From contig JADYXQ010000010.1 in NCBI GenBank assembly GCA_021772135.1, positions 1 to 53,065 on the forward strand: DNA of 53,065 bases, in the 5' to 3' direction. This stretch comes from Candidatus Obscuribacter sp. Its GTDB lineage: Bacteria > Cyanobacteriota > Vampirovibrionia > Obscuribacterales > Obscuribacteraceae. Position numbers and translations under genes: made by a program. Positions within the stretch are counted from its first letter, which is position 1, and the number at the start of each line of letters is the position of its first letter. Positions 32,637 to 41,346 of this stretch are shown here, in pieces. The notes under the pieces were generated by a model. That model was given only the letters and a program-made list of their open reading frames with translations, ran no database searches and was not told where the DNA came from.

Positions 32637-33269
32637 ATGAGTCAAGCAGAATCGACCGGTCTTTCAACGCCTTTCCAATTGTCCGCTACTGAGGTCGTGC
32701 CGGCTCCAGAGCAAGAAGTCTCAGCAAAAGTGATCCTCAACGCTACGGTTTCTGCCAGAGAGCATCGCCAGGATAGGCTGGTAAAGCGCATTGATGCCAT
32801 TCAGAAGGCCAAATATCCGCCTCATGCAATTAGATTTGTGCCTGAGACTCAAGAGCGAAAACATCAGCAGACTGCTTATTTCAAGGCCTTGCGCCAGTTG
32901 AAATGTTCGGCCAGCTTAACTGTTGACGAACAGCAATTTGCCTTTGGCCTGATTACCGTCTTGCAGAAAGCAGACGGGCATTTGCTAAATAATTTGCTTT
33001 CGAATTGCACCCTCACTCTAGGTGAATTAGCGCTTACCGTTGAAGCCGTCAACGACGTGCTTGGTACGCTGGAAATAGCAGTGCGATTGGAACTTTCCCT
33101 GGCTCAAGAGGGGGTGAACATTGCTGAGGCTGAGCCTTTTGACATCAGTCTTTCGGTTTCGCATCCTAGGACGGCCAGGGTGTGCATATCCGGCAGAAAT
33201 CAAAATACTTGCCCCCAGGCCGTAAGCGAAATCGCCCAGCTGGTCAACGATATTTACGTGATGTGTTAG
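32637..33269 (+). CDS. Protein of unknown function
   Basis: This 210-residue soluble protein has no recognised motif. The ATG is preceded by TGGAG. The first 35 residues are Ser/Pro/Glu-rich and probably flexible. The core is mixed alpha/beta (YFKALRQLKCSASLTVDEQQ, TLGELALTVEAVNDVL, ending SEIAQLVNDIYVMC). There is no signal peptide. It is divergent from the frameshifted gene at 31454-32549 and convergent with the response regulator on its right. Confidence 0.75.
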   Translation: MSQAESTGLSTPFQLSATEVVPAPEQEVSAKVILNATVSAREHRQDRLVKRIDAIQKAKYPPHAIRFVPETQERKHQQTAYFKALRQLKCSASLTVDEQQFAFGLITVLQKADGHLLNNLLSNCTLTLGELALTVEAVNDVLGTLEIAVRLELSLAQEGVNIAEAEPFDISLSVSHPRTARVCISGRNQNTCPQAVSEIAQLVNDIYVMC

Positions 33270-33293
33270 CGTCAGGTTTTAGCGCATTTAGCT

Positions 33294-33983
33294 TCAAATC
33301 TTGGCGTTGCGATCTGGCTCGAAGCAATAACCGACCCGGTGCACCGTGCGAATAAATGACTGTTTGCCTTCTTCGTCAAGCTTCTGGCGAATACGGGTAA
33401 TGTGGACGCGCACCGTATCTGGTGACGTTTCGGCTTCGCTCGACCAGATGCGGTCCAGTAGAGTTTCAGAGCTAAAAACTTCACGAGGATTCCGCATGAA
33501 AAATTCTAGCAACAGCATCTGCTGTGGCAGTAAGCGAATTTCGTTGCCGTCGCGGGTTACTTTCTGCGCTTTTGCATCCAACTTGATGGGCCCGGCTTCA
33601 ATAATTTCAGACAGCACTTCTTTGGGCCGGCGCAAAAGAGCGCGCACCCGGGCAGAAAGTTCGCGCAATTCAAATGGCTTAGTCAGATAATCATCGGCGC
33701 CGCTATCAAGACCTTCCATTTTTTGCTCTACTTCGGTGCGACCGGTGAGCATAATAATAGGCGAGTGGCCACCGGCCGAGCGATATTGACGACACACGTC
33801 AACACCGTCCATTCCCGGTAAGGTCAAATCGAGCACAATCAAGTCGTAAGGGTAAAATTCAAGGCGCGATGCCGCTTCTTTGCCGTCGTTGACGACATCG
33901 ACCACGTGCCCTTCTGCTATTAGCCAGTCGCAGGCCACGGCCGCCAGGTGTTTATCGTCGTCTACAAAAAGAATTTTGGACAT
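33294..33983 (-). CDS. OmpR/PhoB-family response regulator
   Basis: This 229-residue two-component regulator has a receiver domain with the acidic pocket FVDDD, phospho-acceptor Asp52 in IVLDLTLPGMDG, the switch Thr in IIMLTGR and the conserved Lys in YLTKPFE. The C-terminal winged helix (about residues 130-225) has VRVHITRIRQKLDEEG and FIRTVHRVGYCFEP. It should bind DNA as a phosphorylated dimer. The start at MSKILFVDDD is preferred; the frame extends 16 codons further. No kinase is adjacent on the same strand; the histidine-kinase-like pair at 36413-39411 is the nearest candidate partner. Confidence 0.95.
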   Translation of the reverse strand: MSKILFVDDDKHLAAVACDWLIAEGHVVDVVNDGKEAASRLEFYPYDLIVLDLTLPGMDGVDVCRQYRSAGGHSPIIMLTGRTEVEQKMEGLDSGADDYLTKPFELRELSARVRALLRRPKEVLSEIIEAGPIKLDAKAQKVTRDGNEIRLLPQQMLLLEFFMRNPREVFSSETLLDRIWSSEAETSPDTVRVHITRIRQKLDEEGKQSFIRTVHRVGYCFEPDRNAKI

Positions 33984-34057
33984 TGCCGTTGCCAACCAGT
34001 AGAAAGCATTAAAGAGCCGAAATTTTATCACTTCGGCCCTCGACTTTCTAGCTGTCC

Positions 34058-34420
34058 CTAACCCTGTGGCGAAAAGCTAACCTGGCAAAGCATCGTCAGG
34101 GCATTGACCATAGCTGTTTCGTCTGCCGTTTCCTGAGTGATTTTTTGTTGCTTGAGCTTTGCTAAAAGCACTTTTGTTCTGTCGCCCCGCTCAAAGCAGT
34201 GAGCGTGAATGGTTTTAGCAATCATCAAGTAGAGTGCGCGTTGAGGATAATCTTTGTTTTTCTGAATCTGACGCAGGACCATTCGTGCCGAGCGGCGGGC
34301 CGATTCTTTGTCATTGGCAAGATGCGCGCTGACAGTGTCAGCGAGCATCTTTTCAATCGATTGATCAACATTTTCCCAGGGCTCAAAATCTGTTTGTTCT
34401 AAGGAGTTGCCGAAAGACAT
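34058..34420 (-). CDS. Small helical protein of unknown function
   Basis: This 120-residue, all-helical soluble protein has acidic N-terminal SLEQTDFEPWENVDQSIEKM and a TPR-like helical pair (KESARRSARMVLRQIQKNKD, YPQRALYLMIAKTIHAHCFE). A GGAG lies about 10 nt before the ATG. It sits between the LysM gene and the response regulator on the same strand, with spacings of 54 and 74 bp, so the three may share a transcript. No function can be assigned. Confidence 0.65.
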   Translation of the reverse strand: MSFGNSLEQTDFEPWENVDQSIEKMLADTVSAHLANDKESARRSARMVLRQIQKNKDYPQRALYLMIAKTIHAHCFERGDRTKVLLAKLKQQKITQETADETAMVNALTMLCQVSFSPQG

Positions 34421-34474
34421 TTTAATTGTGCTCCGCGATTTACCTGAACAGATGACCGTTAGCGCTGCGCGCAG

Positions 34475-35368
34475 CTATTTCCCGGCGATACGTTTACGCA
34501 CAACGGTACCGTGATTTTTTCTGGCATGAGCGATCAGAGCTACTTCGGTCGGTAAATTCAAGTTATCGCCGGAGTGAATCTGATTGATGTTTTTGATGGT
34601 CGGATTCAATTGGATAATTAACTGCATCACTCCATCCTGGTCGGCCTTGGGCAAGGTTTTGTACTTGGCCGTAATAATTTCATTGAGAGTATCATTGGGC
34701 TTAACTTTGTATTGAGTAGACGGAATTGGAGTTTCTACAGCCGGTTTTTTTACTTCAAGCGGCAATGCTTCTTTTTTCACTTCCACTATAGGCTTAACTT
34801 CGGCCTTGGGCACATCGAGTTTAGGTACCGGCGGCGGACTGAAGTTTGTGCTGTAACTGCTGACATAAGGCAGTTTGTGCTTCATCACTTGTTCTTGTTC
34901 TTTATCGATGGCTTTCATCAGGTCTTTACGCGAAACTTCTGAATTGCCGAGAAATCCGAACCAGCCTTCGCGTTTTTGATTTTTCAAGCCATCAAATTGC
35001 GTTCTCATATAGTTCCGGCCGGCATCATCGAGGAATGATTCAAAAGCGTTAGCGGCTGCAGGTTTCTTGCTGTAATAGAGGTCGTCCTTGCTGATTTTTT
35101 TATGATTGTGCGAAATGTCGTCAAAGTCTTCCATACCAGCTTGCAATGCCATCATTGGTAAAAGGCCGTCTTTTTCGAGCTTTGCAGTCATGGACGAAAC
35201 TACCTGGTTGTAAGCGCCGCTATCACCGGTTTGCTTGTAGGCTGAAAGATCATTACGCAAAAACTGAACCAGATTGGCGCTGGGATTTCTCTGTAGTTCT
35301 TGTTCCGCTCTCATGGCCAGCGCTTCCCCTTGAGCGACACTGGATGAGTTGTTGAAGTTGTCAGTCAT
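34475..35368 (-). CDS. LysM-domain protein
   Basis: This 297-residue protein has a C-terminal LysM-like module (about residues 225-280: YKVKPNDTLNEIITAKYKTL, LNPTIKNINQIHSGDNLNLP). LysM binds N-acetylglucosamine in peptidoglycan. A Pro/Lys/Glu-rich linker (PPVPKLDVPKAEVKPIVEVK) connects it to a helical N-terminal domain with DDISHNHKKISKDDLYYSKK. No signal peptide is visible, so export would need another route or the protein may act inside the cell. The ATG at 35368 follows AAAGGA; the frame is open 22 codons further upstream without a site. Confidence 0.82.
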   Translation of the reverse strand: MTDNFNNSSSVAQGEALAMRAEQELQRNPSANLVQFLRNDLSAYKQTGDSGAYNQVVSSMTAKLEKDGLLPMMALQAGMEDFDDISHNHKKISKDDLYYSKKPAAANAFESFLDDAGRNYMRTQFDGLKNQKREGWFGFLGNSEVSRKDLMKAIDKEQEQVMKHKLPYVSSYSTNFSPPPVPKLDVPKAEVKPIVEVKKEALPLEVKKPAVETPIPSTQYKVKPNDTLNEIITAKYKTLPKADQDGVMQLIIQLNPTIKNINQIHSGDNLNLPTEVALIAHARKNHGTVVRKRIAGK

Positions 35369-35504
35369 GGATGTTTCCTTTTGTGTGGCGACTTTCACAG
35401 AATAGATTTCATTTGTTGCCGAGTCGTTAATCAACTAATTTGATTTGACAAAAACAAGCGGCTTGCGTCATTCTTTGCCTGATTTATTCATTTTGTAGGC
35501 AATT

Positions 35505-36422
35505 GTGCGGCGATTTTCAGTTTTAAGCTTTATCTCACTGCGGCGATTGCTGCCGGCTTCAACCGCCTTTTGCCTCGGTTGCGCTCAGTTAGTGTGCGTG
35601 GCGCAAACATCAAGACCGTCAGCACCACGGTCAAGGCTTGTTAATGAAGTGTTGGCAGTGAAAAATTACATGGCGGCCTTTTTAACAAAAGAGCAGGCCA
35701 CGGCTGCTTACAGCCACACAACTAAATTGATCGATGGGGGTTCCACTGATTGGGCTGTCTATTATGTGCGGGCACAAGCACTGAGAGCGCTTAAGAAGCC
35801 AGAAGAAGCAATGGCAGACGCCAAGAGAAGCAGCGCTCTTGATGGCAAAGAATACTTTCCCGTGCGCCTGCGTGGCCTGATTGCCAATGATTTGCTGGAA
35901 GACAGCGAGGCTATCAGATATTACACTCTGGCAATGAAAATGGCCCCCCATGAGAGGGCCGACTTGTTGGATGTGCGCTACCGCTCATATGAGAAGGCCG
36001 GTCTGATTAAAGAAGCAAATGGCGATTTGGTCGAACTTTTAAAAAACAATCCGCAGCGCAATGATGACGATAAGCAAAGGTCGCTGGGCAAGTTTGCCAT
36101 GCGGCTGGGTAATCCCGCTGGCGCAGTGCAGTTTTTCAGCCAGGCATTAAAAATGCGTCCGACCTTGCCGAAGGTGCATTGTTTTCGTGGTGATGCTTAT
36201 ATGATGCTGAAAAATTATCAGGCTGCCATCGCCGATTATTCTTTTGAACTGACCAGGGACAGTATTCCGCAAGAAGAAGTGCTTCACCGCCGGGCAATGG
36301 CATATAAGTTGGCGGGAGACACCACCCACGCCCGACTCGACGAGGTCAACGAGAAGAAGTTGACCTCGTCGAGACTTATGAAAACATGCCATTTAGCAAT
36401 TGAAGTGATCTTTTGGCAGTAA
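35505..36422 (+). CDS. Secreted TPR protein
   Basis: This 305-residue protein begins at GTG with a basic N-terminus and signal peptide (LLPASTAFCLGCAQLVCVAQ). TPR units follow (about residues 60-285): AVYYVRAQALRALKKPEEAM, AGAVQFFSQALKMRPTLPK, CFRGDAYMMLKNYQAAIADY and LHRRAMAYKLAGDTTHARL. The periplasmic TPR array probably scaffolds envelope proteins. Its last ten bases overlap the start of the first histidine-kinase-like gene, so it may be co-transcribed and act as a sensor accessory. A 15-bp inverted repeat occurs inside its final codons. Confidence 0.82.
   Translation: MRRFSVLSFISLRRLLPASTAFCLGCAQLVCVAQTSRPSAPRSRLVNEVLAVKNYMAAFLTKEQATAAYSHTTKLIDGGSTDWAVYYVRAQALRALKKPEEAMADAKRSSALDGKEYFPVRLRGLIANDLLEDSEAIRYYTLAMKMAPHERADLLDVRYRSYEKAGLIKEANGDLVELLKNNPQRNDDDKQRSLGKFAMRLGNPAGAVQFFSQALKMRPTLPKVHCFRGDAYMMLKNYQAAIADYSFELTRDSIPQEEVLHRRAMAYKLAGDTTHARLDEVNEKKLTSSRLMKTCHLAIEVIFWQ
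36336..36373 (+). repeat. 15-bp inverted repeat inside the TPR gene end
   Basis: CTCGACGAGGTCAAC (36336-36350) pairs perfectly with GTTGACCTCGTCGAG (36359-36373), with an 8-nt loop, within the last 30 codons of the TPR gene. No T-tract follows, and translation continues through it to the kinase gene. It could modulate readthrough to the kinase genes. Confidence 0.75.
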
Positions 36423-37909
36423 CTAATTTCAATTTTAATAGACTAAGCGTTAAGCAAAAAGGCTTGATGCTTGTGGCCTTGCCTGTAATTTTTGCCATAT
36501 TGTTCGTCTCGATTTTAATACCTATGCTGTTTGATCTGAACAAAGCGGTGGCGGAAGAACGGGCCAGTCGAGTGGCTATAGCTGAAGTGTACAAGGTTTT
36601 CATCGAAATTTTTAAGAGCTCTTTTATCTACGCCAACTGGGTAGTGAACAAAGACGATCAAGAAATGGCGCGCTTTTCGCAGTCGCTGGCCGTGTTAAAA
36701 GAGATGTCCAGATCTTTGCGTCAGCTGCAAGACAAAGACCCTGACCTCAGTTCTCGCCGCCGTCTGCTGGCCGATTCGCTGGATAAGTCATGTAAATTCG
36801 GTTTTGATCTGGTGGAATCACAGCAGGCAGGCAGCCTTTCTAAAATGGAATCGTTGCTCGCTCACCAGCGCTTTTATAGTATCTCGGAGCCGGCAGCGGT
36901 ACAGCTTGATCGGCTGCTTGCCATTAAATATCAGGAATTACGAAAGCTCAAAGCCGACATGGAGCAGAAGCTCATTGTAATTTTTGTCACCCTGGCTCTG
37001 GCTGTCGTTCTCAATATTTTGCTCACGGTAGTTTTGTTCAGGCTGTTCATTTATGGGTTGACCGGCCGTATCAATATATTAAGTGAGAATGCCATTCGCC
37101 TGCCCGCCGCACTGCCCTTACTGGAATTCCAGACAGGTAGTGATGAGCTGTCACTGGTGGAGGATGCTTTCACTACTATGGCTCGCGACACCGAGCGAAT
37201 AGCTGCGGCTAAGCAAGATTATCTGGCCGCAATCTCTCATGATTTTCGCACCCCGCTGGCGTCGTTAATTGCCACCATGTCTGCCACTGCCCGCGGTCTT
37301 TATGGCACGCTGTCGCCGGCCGGAGTTGCCGCGGCGCAGGGCGAAGGTGTGAAGCTGGGCTTTTTGACCAGAACAGTAAACGATTTGTTGGCTCTGGAAA
37401 GGCTTGAAGCAAGCAAGCTGGAAGTGATTGCCGAAGATTGTGAAATGGGCGAGATATTGCTCATGGTGGAAGAAAAAGTGCATGAACAGTATGCCCATAA
37501 GCATGACGTTCTGGAGAAATTGAATTTTCGAAATTTGCCCGGGCAAATCAGAGTGGCCAGTGACAGCGATAAATTTATACTGGTGATGCAGCGACTAATC
37601 GAGGCGGCTTTAATTGATAGCGGACCCGGTGAAGTAGTTGTAGGCGGCAAAATCGACGGCCAATATGGCACGGCATCGGTGCTTTATCACACGAGTGAAC
37701 CGAAGCCCAGCCGCAAATTTTTGTTTGAAAGAAACAGAAGCAGGCGCGGCGGCGATGATGACAATCTTGAGCCCATGCGCATTTCGCTGGCTCTGAGTAA
37801 GCTTCTTGTAGAAGAGTTAGGCGGCGAGCTGGTAGTCTTATGTGATCAGCGGCAGCATCAGTTTTTAGTCAGACAAAAGTTGTGGTCAGCGCCACAAGGC
37901 ACTGTATGA
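36413..37909 (+). CDS. Histidine-kinase-like protein with H-box but degenerate ATPase
   Basis: This 498-residue membrane protein is probably translated from a TTG (36413) overlapping the TPR gene. It has TM1 (about 17-40), a helical periplasmic sensor region (about 43-183), TM2 (about 187-212), a HAMP-like linker and a dimerisation/H-box segment YLAAISHDFRTPLASL with the phospho-acceptor at His276. The ATP-binding half is eroded. The N-box Asn is not seen (LVMQRLIEAALIDSG), no DxGxG motif follows, and the G2 GxGxG is replaced by EPMRISLALSKLLVEELGG. It therefore looks able to accept a phosphoryl group but not to bind ATP normally. The next gene starts within its stop codon (ATGA) and carries the reciprocal pattern. 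Confidence 0.88.
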   Translation: MAVTNFNFNRLSVKQKGLMLVALPVIFAILFVSILIPMLFDLNKAVAEERASRVAIAEVYKVFIEIFKSSFIYANWVVNKDDQEMARFSQSLAVLKEMSRSLRQLQDKDPDLSSRRRLLADSLDKSCKFGFDLVESQQAGSLSKMESLLAHQRFYSISEPAAVQLDRLLAIKYQELRKLKADMEQKLIVIFVTLALAVVLNILLTVVLFRLFIYGLTGRINILSENAIRLPAALPLLEFQTGSDELSLVEDAFTTMARDTERIAAAKQDYLAAISHDFRTPLASLIATMSATARGLYGTLSPAGVAAAQGEGVKLGFLTRTVNDLLALERLEASKLEVIAEDCEMGEILLMVEEKVHEQYAHKHDVLEKLNFRNLPGQIRVASDSDKFILVMQRLIEAALIDSGPGEVVVGGKIDGQYGTASVLYHTSEPKPSRKFLFERNRSRRGGDDDNLEPMRISLALSKLLVEELGGELVVLCDQRQHQFLVRQKLWSAPQGTV

Positions 37910-39411
37910 AAAGTTCGCGTTTGCGTTTCAGCCTCGAGCAAAAAGGTTTCGCCGTCATCGGTTTGCCGCTGCTGATTCAAATTGTTACGGTGACCTTTCT
38001 CGTCACTATTCTTTTTCAAGCCAGAACTAATTATTTGAGAGAAGCCAAAATCAATGATGTGGCGCGCATCGCCACGGTTTTGCCTCAAGCGCTTTTGCAG
38101 TGCGGTCATCAATGCGTCACTTCTTATTTCTTTCACAACACTAACAGTACGCGCAAGGCCGCTCAATCGGTGAAGCGCTTAAACGGCCTGTCTGAGCAGC
38201 TCTTGCAGGCAGCTGAAGGAGACCCCGATTTGATGGCGCGAGTGACAAGAATGGAACAAGCCAGTCACGCTTTGATTCAAGAATTTTCCATGTACAACGA
38301 AGAGATCAACCGGCCCAACCGTGTAATCGGTGCTATAGATAGAATTGGTATGCTCAAACGGCTCAATGCCGGAGTCAACATACTTCTAGAAGAAGCCACC
38401 GCCATCACTGAAATTCAGCGCAATGAACAGAGTAGTGAACAGAGTAGTGACCAGCGCAAAGATTGGCAGCTGCTATCTCAAGAGCATGCTATTCTCACTC
38501 TGGTAGTGGTGGCACTGACGCTCAATGTGCTCACCGCAATTGCTACTGCCTGGTTTTTCAACAGAGACGTCTCCACGCGTTTGCAAATTATTTGCGAGAA
38601 TGTTGAGCGCATCGGCCAACATCAACAGTTGTTGCCGCCACTGGGGGGCAAAGATGAATTAACCACTCTCGATAATCATTTTCACAAAATGGCTCGTGCT
38701 CTCGATTTTGCCGGGATCGAAAAACGCCAGTTCATCGAGCTTTTTGAAGACCGCTTGCGCGAGCCCCTGATTAACTTTAAAGGTGCCGTCAGTCTTATTA
38801 GTGGTGGAATCTTTGGCGATTTGACCGACCAGGGCCGGGCGCGACTGGCCGGAGCCAGGCAATCGGCACAGCGATTAATTGTGTTGCTTAGCGAGCTAAT
38901 CGATATTGAAAATTTAGAATCGGGCAAAATTGCCCTGCGTAAATCTCCATGTGTTCCGCGAGATTTACTCAATGAAACGGTAAGCCTGGTGCAAGAACTG
39001 GCCGCTGCGCAAGGCTGCCCCATTAAGGTGGATGCACCGCAAAATACGGCGGTATACGATTTTGCTTTTAGTGGTGATTTTGAAAGACTGGTAAGGGTGC
39101 TAACCAATATTCTTGCTAATGCCATCAAATTTTCTTACCCTGGAAAACCAATCATACTGGGGTGCCGCCGCGAAGATGAGGAACTGATATTTTCAGTTCA
39201 CAATCAAGGCAAAGTAATTCCCGCTGCTATGAAAAACAAAGTTTTTGCTCGCTTCGAACAGGTAGATCAGAGCGTAGACACAAGTAAGCAGGCCGGTACC
39301 GGCCTCGGGCTCTATATCTCAAAAGAGATCGTAGAAGCTCATGGTGGCAAAATCTGGTTCGAGAGCAAGGAAGAAGCAGGCACTACTTTTTTCTTTGCCA
39401 TTCCTTACTAA
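37906..39411 (+). CDS. Histidine-kinase-like protein with ATPase but no H-box His
   Basis: This 501-residue paralogue-like partner of the preceding gene starts at ATG 37906 in a 4-bp stop/start overlap (ATGA). It has the same layout: short cytosolic head (RLRFSLEQKGFAVIGLPLLI, related to LSVKQKGLMLVALPVIF of its neighbour), TM1, helical periplasmic region, TM2 (about 195-222) and HAMP. Its dimerisation helix reads IELFEDRLREPLINF, where SHELRTPL is expected, so Asp282 replaces the phospho-acceptor His. The catalytic domain keeps the N-box (LTNILANAIKFS), an F-box (FARFEQVD) and the G2 box GTGLGLYISKEIVEAHGG. The G1 box is altered (HNQGKVI for DxGxGI). It may phosphorylate its neighbour in a heterodimer, or be a sensor pseudokinase. 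Confidence 0.88.
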   Translation: MKSSRLRFSLEQKGFAVIGLPLLIQIVTVTFLVTILFQARTNYLREAKINDVARIATVLPQALLQCGHQCVTSYFFHNTNSTRKAAQSVKRLNGLSEQLLQAAEGDPDLMARVTRMEQASHALIQEFSMYNEEINRPNRVIGAIDRIGMLKRLNAGVNILLEEATAITEIQRNEQSSEQSSDQRKDWQLLSQEHAILTLVVVALTLNVLTAIATAWFFNRDVSTRLQIICENVERIGQHQQLLPPLGGKDELTTLDNHFHKMARALDFAGIEKRQFIELFEDRLREPLINFKGAVSLISGGIFGDLTDQGRARLAGARQSAQRLIVLLSELIDIENLESGKIALRKSPCVPRDLLNETVSLVQELAAAQGCPIKVDAPQNTAVYDFAFSGDFERLVRVLTNILANAIKFSYPGKPIILGCRREDEELIFSVHNQGKVIPAAMKNKVFARFEQVDQSVDTSKQAGTGLGLYISKEIVEAHGGKIWFESKEEAGTTFFFAIPY

Positions 39412-39516
39412 TTTTTGGCATTTCGCCGTAAGTCTACAATCGCCGGCCTGACCGCGAGAATTTTTCTTTTGAGAATACAAAAAATTTGAACCAGGAAAAA
39501 CCTGGAGGAGCTGCGC

Positions 39517-40338
39517 ATGATTTTAGATCTGCCGGCGGCCTATGAGATTCTGGGCTTGCCGCAAGGCACTGACTGGAAGCTTGTTCAGGCGCGCTATCGA
39601 GAACTGGTGAAGGCTTTCCACCCGGATCGCTTTAGCGGTCTGGAAAAGAAAGCTTATGCAGAAGCGAAGTTGAAGCAAATCATTATTGCTAAAGAAATAA
39701 TTGAAAAGTATTGGCGCTCTGTGGAGGCAAAGCCCCTAACTGCGGCCGCTACTGCAAACGCTAAAACACCGCCGCCCGCCCCGGGTTCGGGCTGGCAGGC
39801 TTTTAAAGCTGCCTGGAGCATGGAAATAGAACCGGCACTGAAAAAATGGGATAAGAAGGTCAACGTAGATGACGCTCTAAATGATTATGGCAAGCCAATT
39901 AGGCTTACCCGCGACACAAAAAGACGACGATTTTACGTGGCTATTGCTCTAATTTTGTTGATCGATTTATTTTTCGCGTGGCAGGCGCAGCAGGCAAAAA
40001 AACAACCGAGTAAAATTCTGACTCTGCAAGTTCACGGGCTTCCGGCAACAGACCTGGCGGTGGGCAAAAGTGATTTTGACCGGCGCCAAAGTGAGGCCAA
40101 TAAACTGGAGCACCAGTGTTATTTTTTAAAGTTGCAATTAGACCGCTGCAATCTTGCTATGCGTCAGGACGTTTTTATAGCCCATCAGATTGAACTCAAG
40201 CTTGCCGGCTCTAGTCTCGCGGGAGCAGAGCAAAGACGGCTGCAAGAAATGAAGATTTTTCATGAAAAAGACTGGGCAATGCAAGAATTGCAAAAGAGTG
40301 CGATTATGACTCAGTTATTGCAACTGAGCGCCAGTTAG
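39517..40338 (+). CDS. Membrane-anchored J-domain protein
   Basis: This 273-residue protein has an N-terminal J-domain (residues 6-70) with the HPD motif intact (VKAFHPDRFSGLEKK), so it can recruit and activate a DnaK-type chaperone. A Pro/Ala linker follows, then one membrane segment (FYVAIALILLIDLFFAWQA, about 147-165) and a coiled-coil C-terminus (ANKLEHQCYFLKLQLDRC onward) that would lie on the other side of the membrane. A strong ribosome site (GGAGGAG) precedes the ATG. It follows the kinase pair by 105 bp and the GNAT gene starts 8 bp after its stop, suggesting one transcript with the GNAT. Confidence 0.88.
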   Translation: MILDLPAAYEILGLPQGTDWKLVQARYRELVKAFHPDRFSGLEKKAYAEAKLKQIIIAKEIIEKYWRSVEAKPLTAAATANAKTPPPAPGSGWQAFKAAWSMEIEPALKKWDKKVNVDDALNDYGKPIRLTRDTKRRRFYVAIALILLIDLFFAWQAQQAKKQPSKILTLQVHGLPATDLAVGKSDFDRRQSEANKLEHQCYFLKLQLDRCNLAMRQDVFIAHQIELKLAGSSLAGAEQRRLQEMKIFHEKDWAMQELQKSAIMTQLLQLSAS

Positions 40339-40346
40339 TTAAAACT

Positions 40347-40844
40347 GTGCTGCCAGTCAGAGTCAGGGCTACAGTGGAAATAAAAATACGCCGGGCGCGC
40401 GTGGAAGACGCCATCAAAATCAGAGATTTGCACGTGGCGGCCATACGCAAAACTTGCGCGCCCGATTATACTGCTGAGCAGATTCAAGCCTGGTCTAAGG
40501 ATCGCAAAGTAGAGCGATATCGGTGGGCCATGGAAGAAGGCGGCGAAAGTATGTTCGTCGCCTTGGACCAGAATATAGTTGTCGGTTTTTCTTCTTGCTA
40601 TGACGATGAGGTCTGCTCGGTTTACGTGCATCCCCAATATGTGGCGCGCGGTATCGGGGCCATTCTATTGCAAGTTGTGGAAGATGAAATCAGGGGCACA
40701 GGCTACGATGAAGCTTTCCTCAATGCCACTTTGACGGCGCAAAATTTTTATGTACGATACGGCTGGGTCAATACCGGTGGCCTGAAAAGCGAAGAGCGCA
40801 ATGGCGTCGGCATTCCCTGCATGGGTATGAGCAAAAGGTTTTAG
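40347..40844 (+). CDS. GNAT-family N-acetyltransferase
   Basis: This 165-residue acetyl-CoA-dependent transferase has N-terminal IKIRRARVEDAIKIRDLHVA, typical of the fold, then MFVALDQNIVVGFSSCY, the CoA-binding VYVHPQYVARGIGAILLQ (motif A) and LNATLTAQNFYVRYGWVNTG (motif B). The start is probably GTG at 40347, 8 bp after the J-protein stop; an internal GTG at 40374 is also possible. Substrate unknown. The stop codon directly abuts that of the convergent TonB-C lipoprotein gene. Confidence 0.9.
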   Translation: MLPVRVRATVEIKIRRARVEDAIKIRDLHVAAIRKTCAPDYTAEQIQAWSKDRKVERYRWAMEEGGESMFVALDQNIVVGFSSCYDDEVCSVYVHPQYVARGIGAILLQVVEDEIRGTGYDEAFLNATLTAQNFYVRYGWVNTGGLKSEERNGVGIPCMGMSKRF

Positions 40845-41243
40845 TTAATCTACTTCAAATTCAACTTTGATTTTGCGCACAGAAGGTACTGGCTCACCGC
40901 CCAGGCTGGCCGGAAGGAAGCGCCACGTACGCAGAGTCTCCAGAGTCAATTCGTCGACCTCGCTGGAGCCCGTGGAGCTTAGTAGTTGCACTGTGTGCTT
41001 GCCGGTGGGGGCAATGGCAAATTTTGCCAGACAGTTAGCTTTGATGCCCTGTTCGAGCATATCGGAGGAGATGGCCGGTTGTGGGCAGCTTACCGCCTCA
41101 GCCGGGATTAGCTGTTTTGATTCTTGAGTGCCCATTTGAAAAGTCTTGGCGTCAGCGTCGGCGCAGCCGCTGAAAAGAGCCAGTGCCATGGCAGCCAGGC
41201 TTGTAAGAGTGGCGCTCTTTAAGTGACGTCTAACTGTTTGCAT
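40845..41243 (-). CDS. Lipoprotein with TonB C-terminal domain
   Basis: This 132-residue protein starts at ATG 41243 (MQTVRRHLKSATL). The signal ends in the lipobox ALFSGC, predicting lipid attachment instead of TonB's usual transmembrane anchor. The C-terminal 80 residues fit the TonB/TolA C-terminal fold: NCLAKFAIAPTGKHTVQLL, SSTGSSEVDELTLETLRTWR and FLPASLGGEPVPSVRKIKVE. It is divergent from the TonB-dependent receptor with Fur-like boxes between them. It may therefore work with that receptor, although without an inner-membrane anchor it could not simply replace TonB. The frame is open to 41330, but that part overlaps the control region and is unlikely to be translated. Confidence 0.85.
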   Translation of the reverse strand: MQTVRRHLKSATLTSLAAMALALFSGCADADAKTFQMGTQESKQLIPAEAVSCPQPAISSDMLEQGIKANCLAKFAIAPTGKHTVQLLSSTGSSEVDELTLETLRTWRFLPASLGGEPVPSVRKIKVEFEVD

Positions 41244-41251
41244 ACGGAAAT

Positions 41252-41270
41252 TATAACGGAAACCATTTCC
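41252..41270. promoter_or_regulatory. Fur-box-like site 1
   Basis: This site matches 12 of 19 positions of the classical Fur consensus (GATAATGATAATCATTATC), close to the TonB-C lipoprotein start. It is weaker than site 2. Confidence 0.4.
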
Positions 41271-41288
41271 ATTTTGTGTTAAGCTTTC

Positions 41289-41307
41289 GGAAATGGGAAT
41301 CATTTTC
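41289..41307. promoter_or_regulatory. Fur-box-like site 2
   Basis: GGAAATGGGAATCATTTTC matches 14 of 19 positions of the Fur consensus, with the ATCATT half fully kept. It lies between the divergent TonB-C lipoprotein and TonB-dependent receptor, where an iron-responsive repressor would be expected. Confidence 0.6.
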
Positions 41308-41346
41308 ATTCCGTCCGGGCCTTTTACCAATCTTTCTAAAAGTCCA

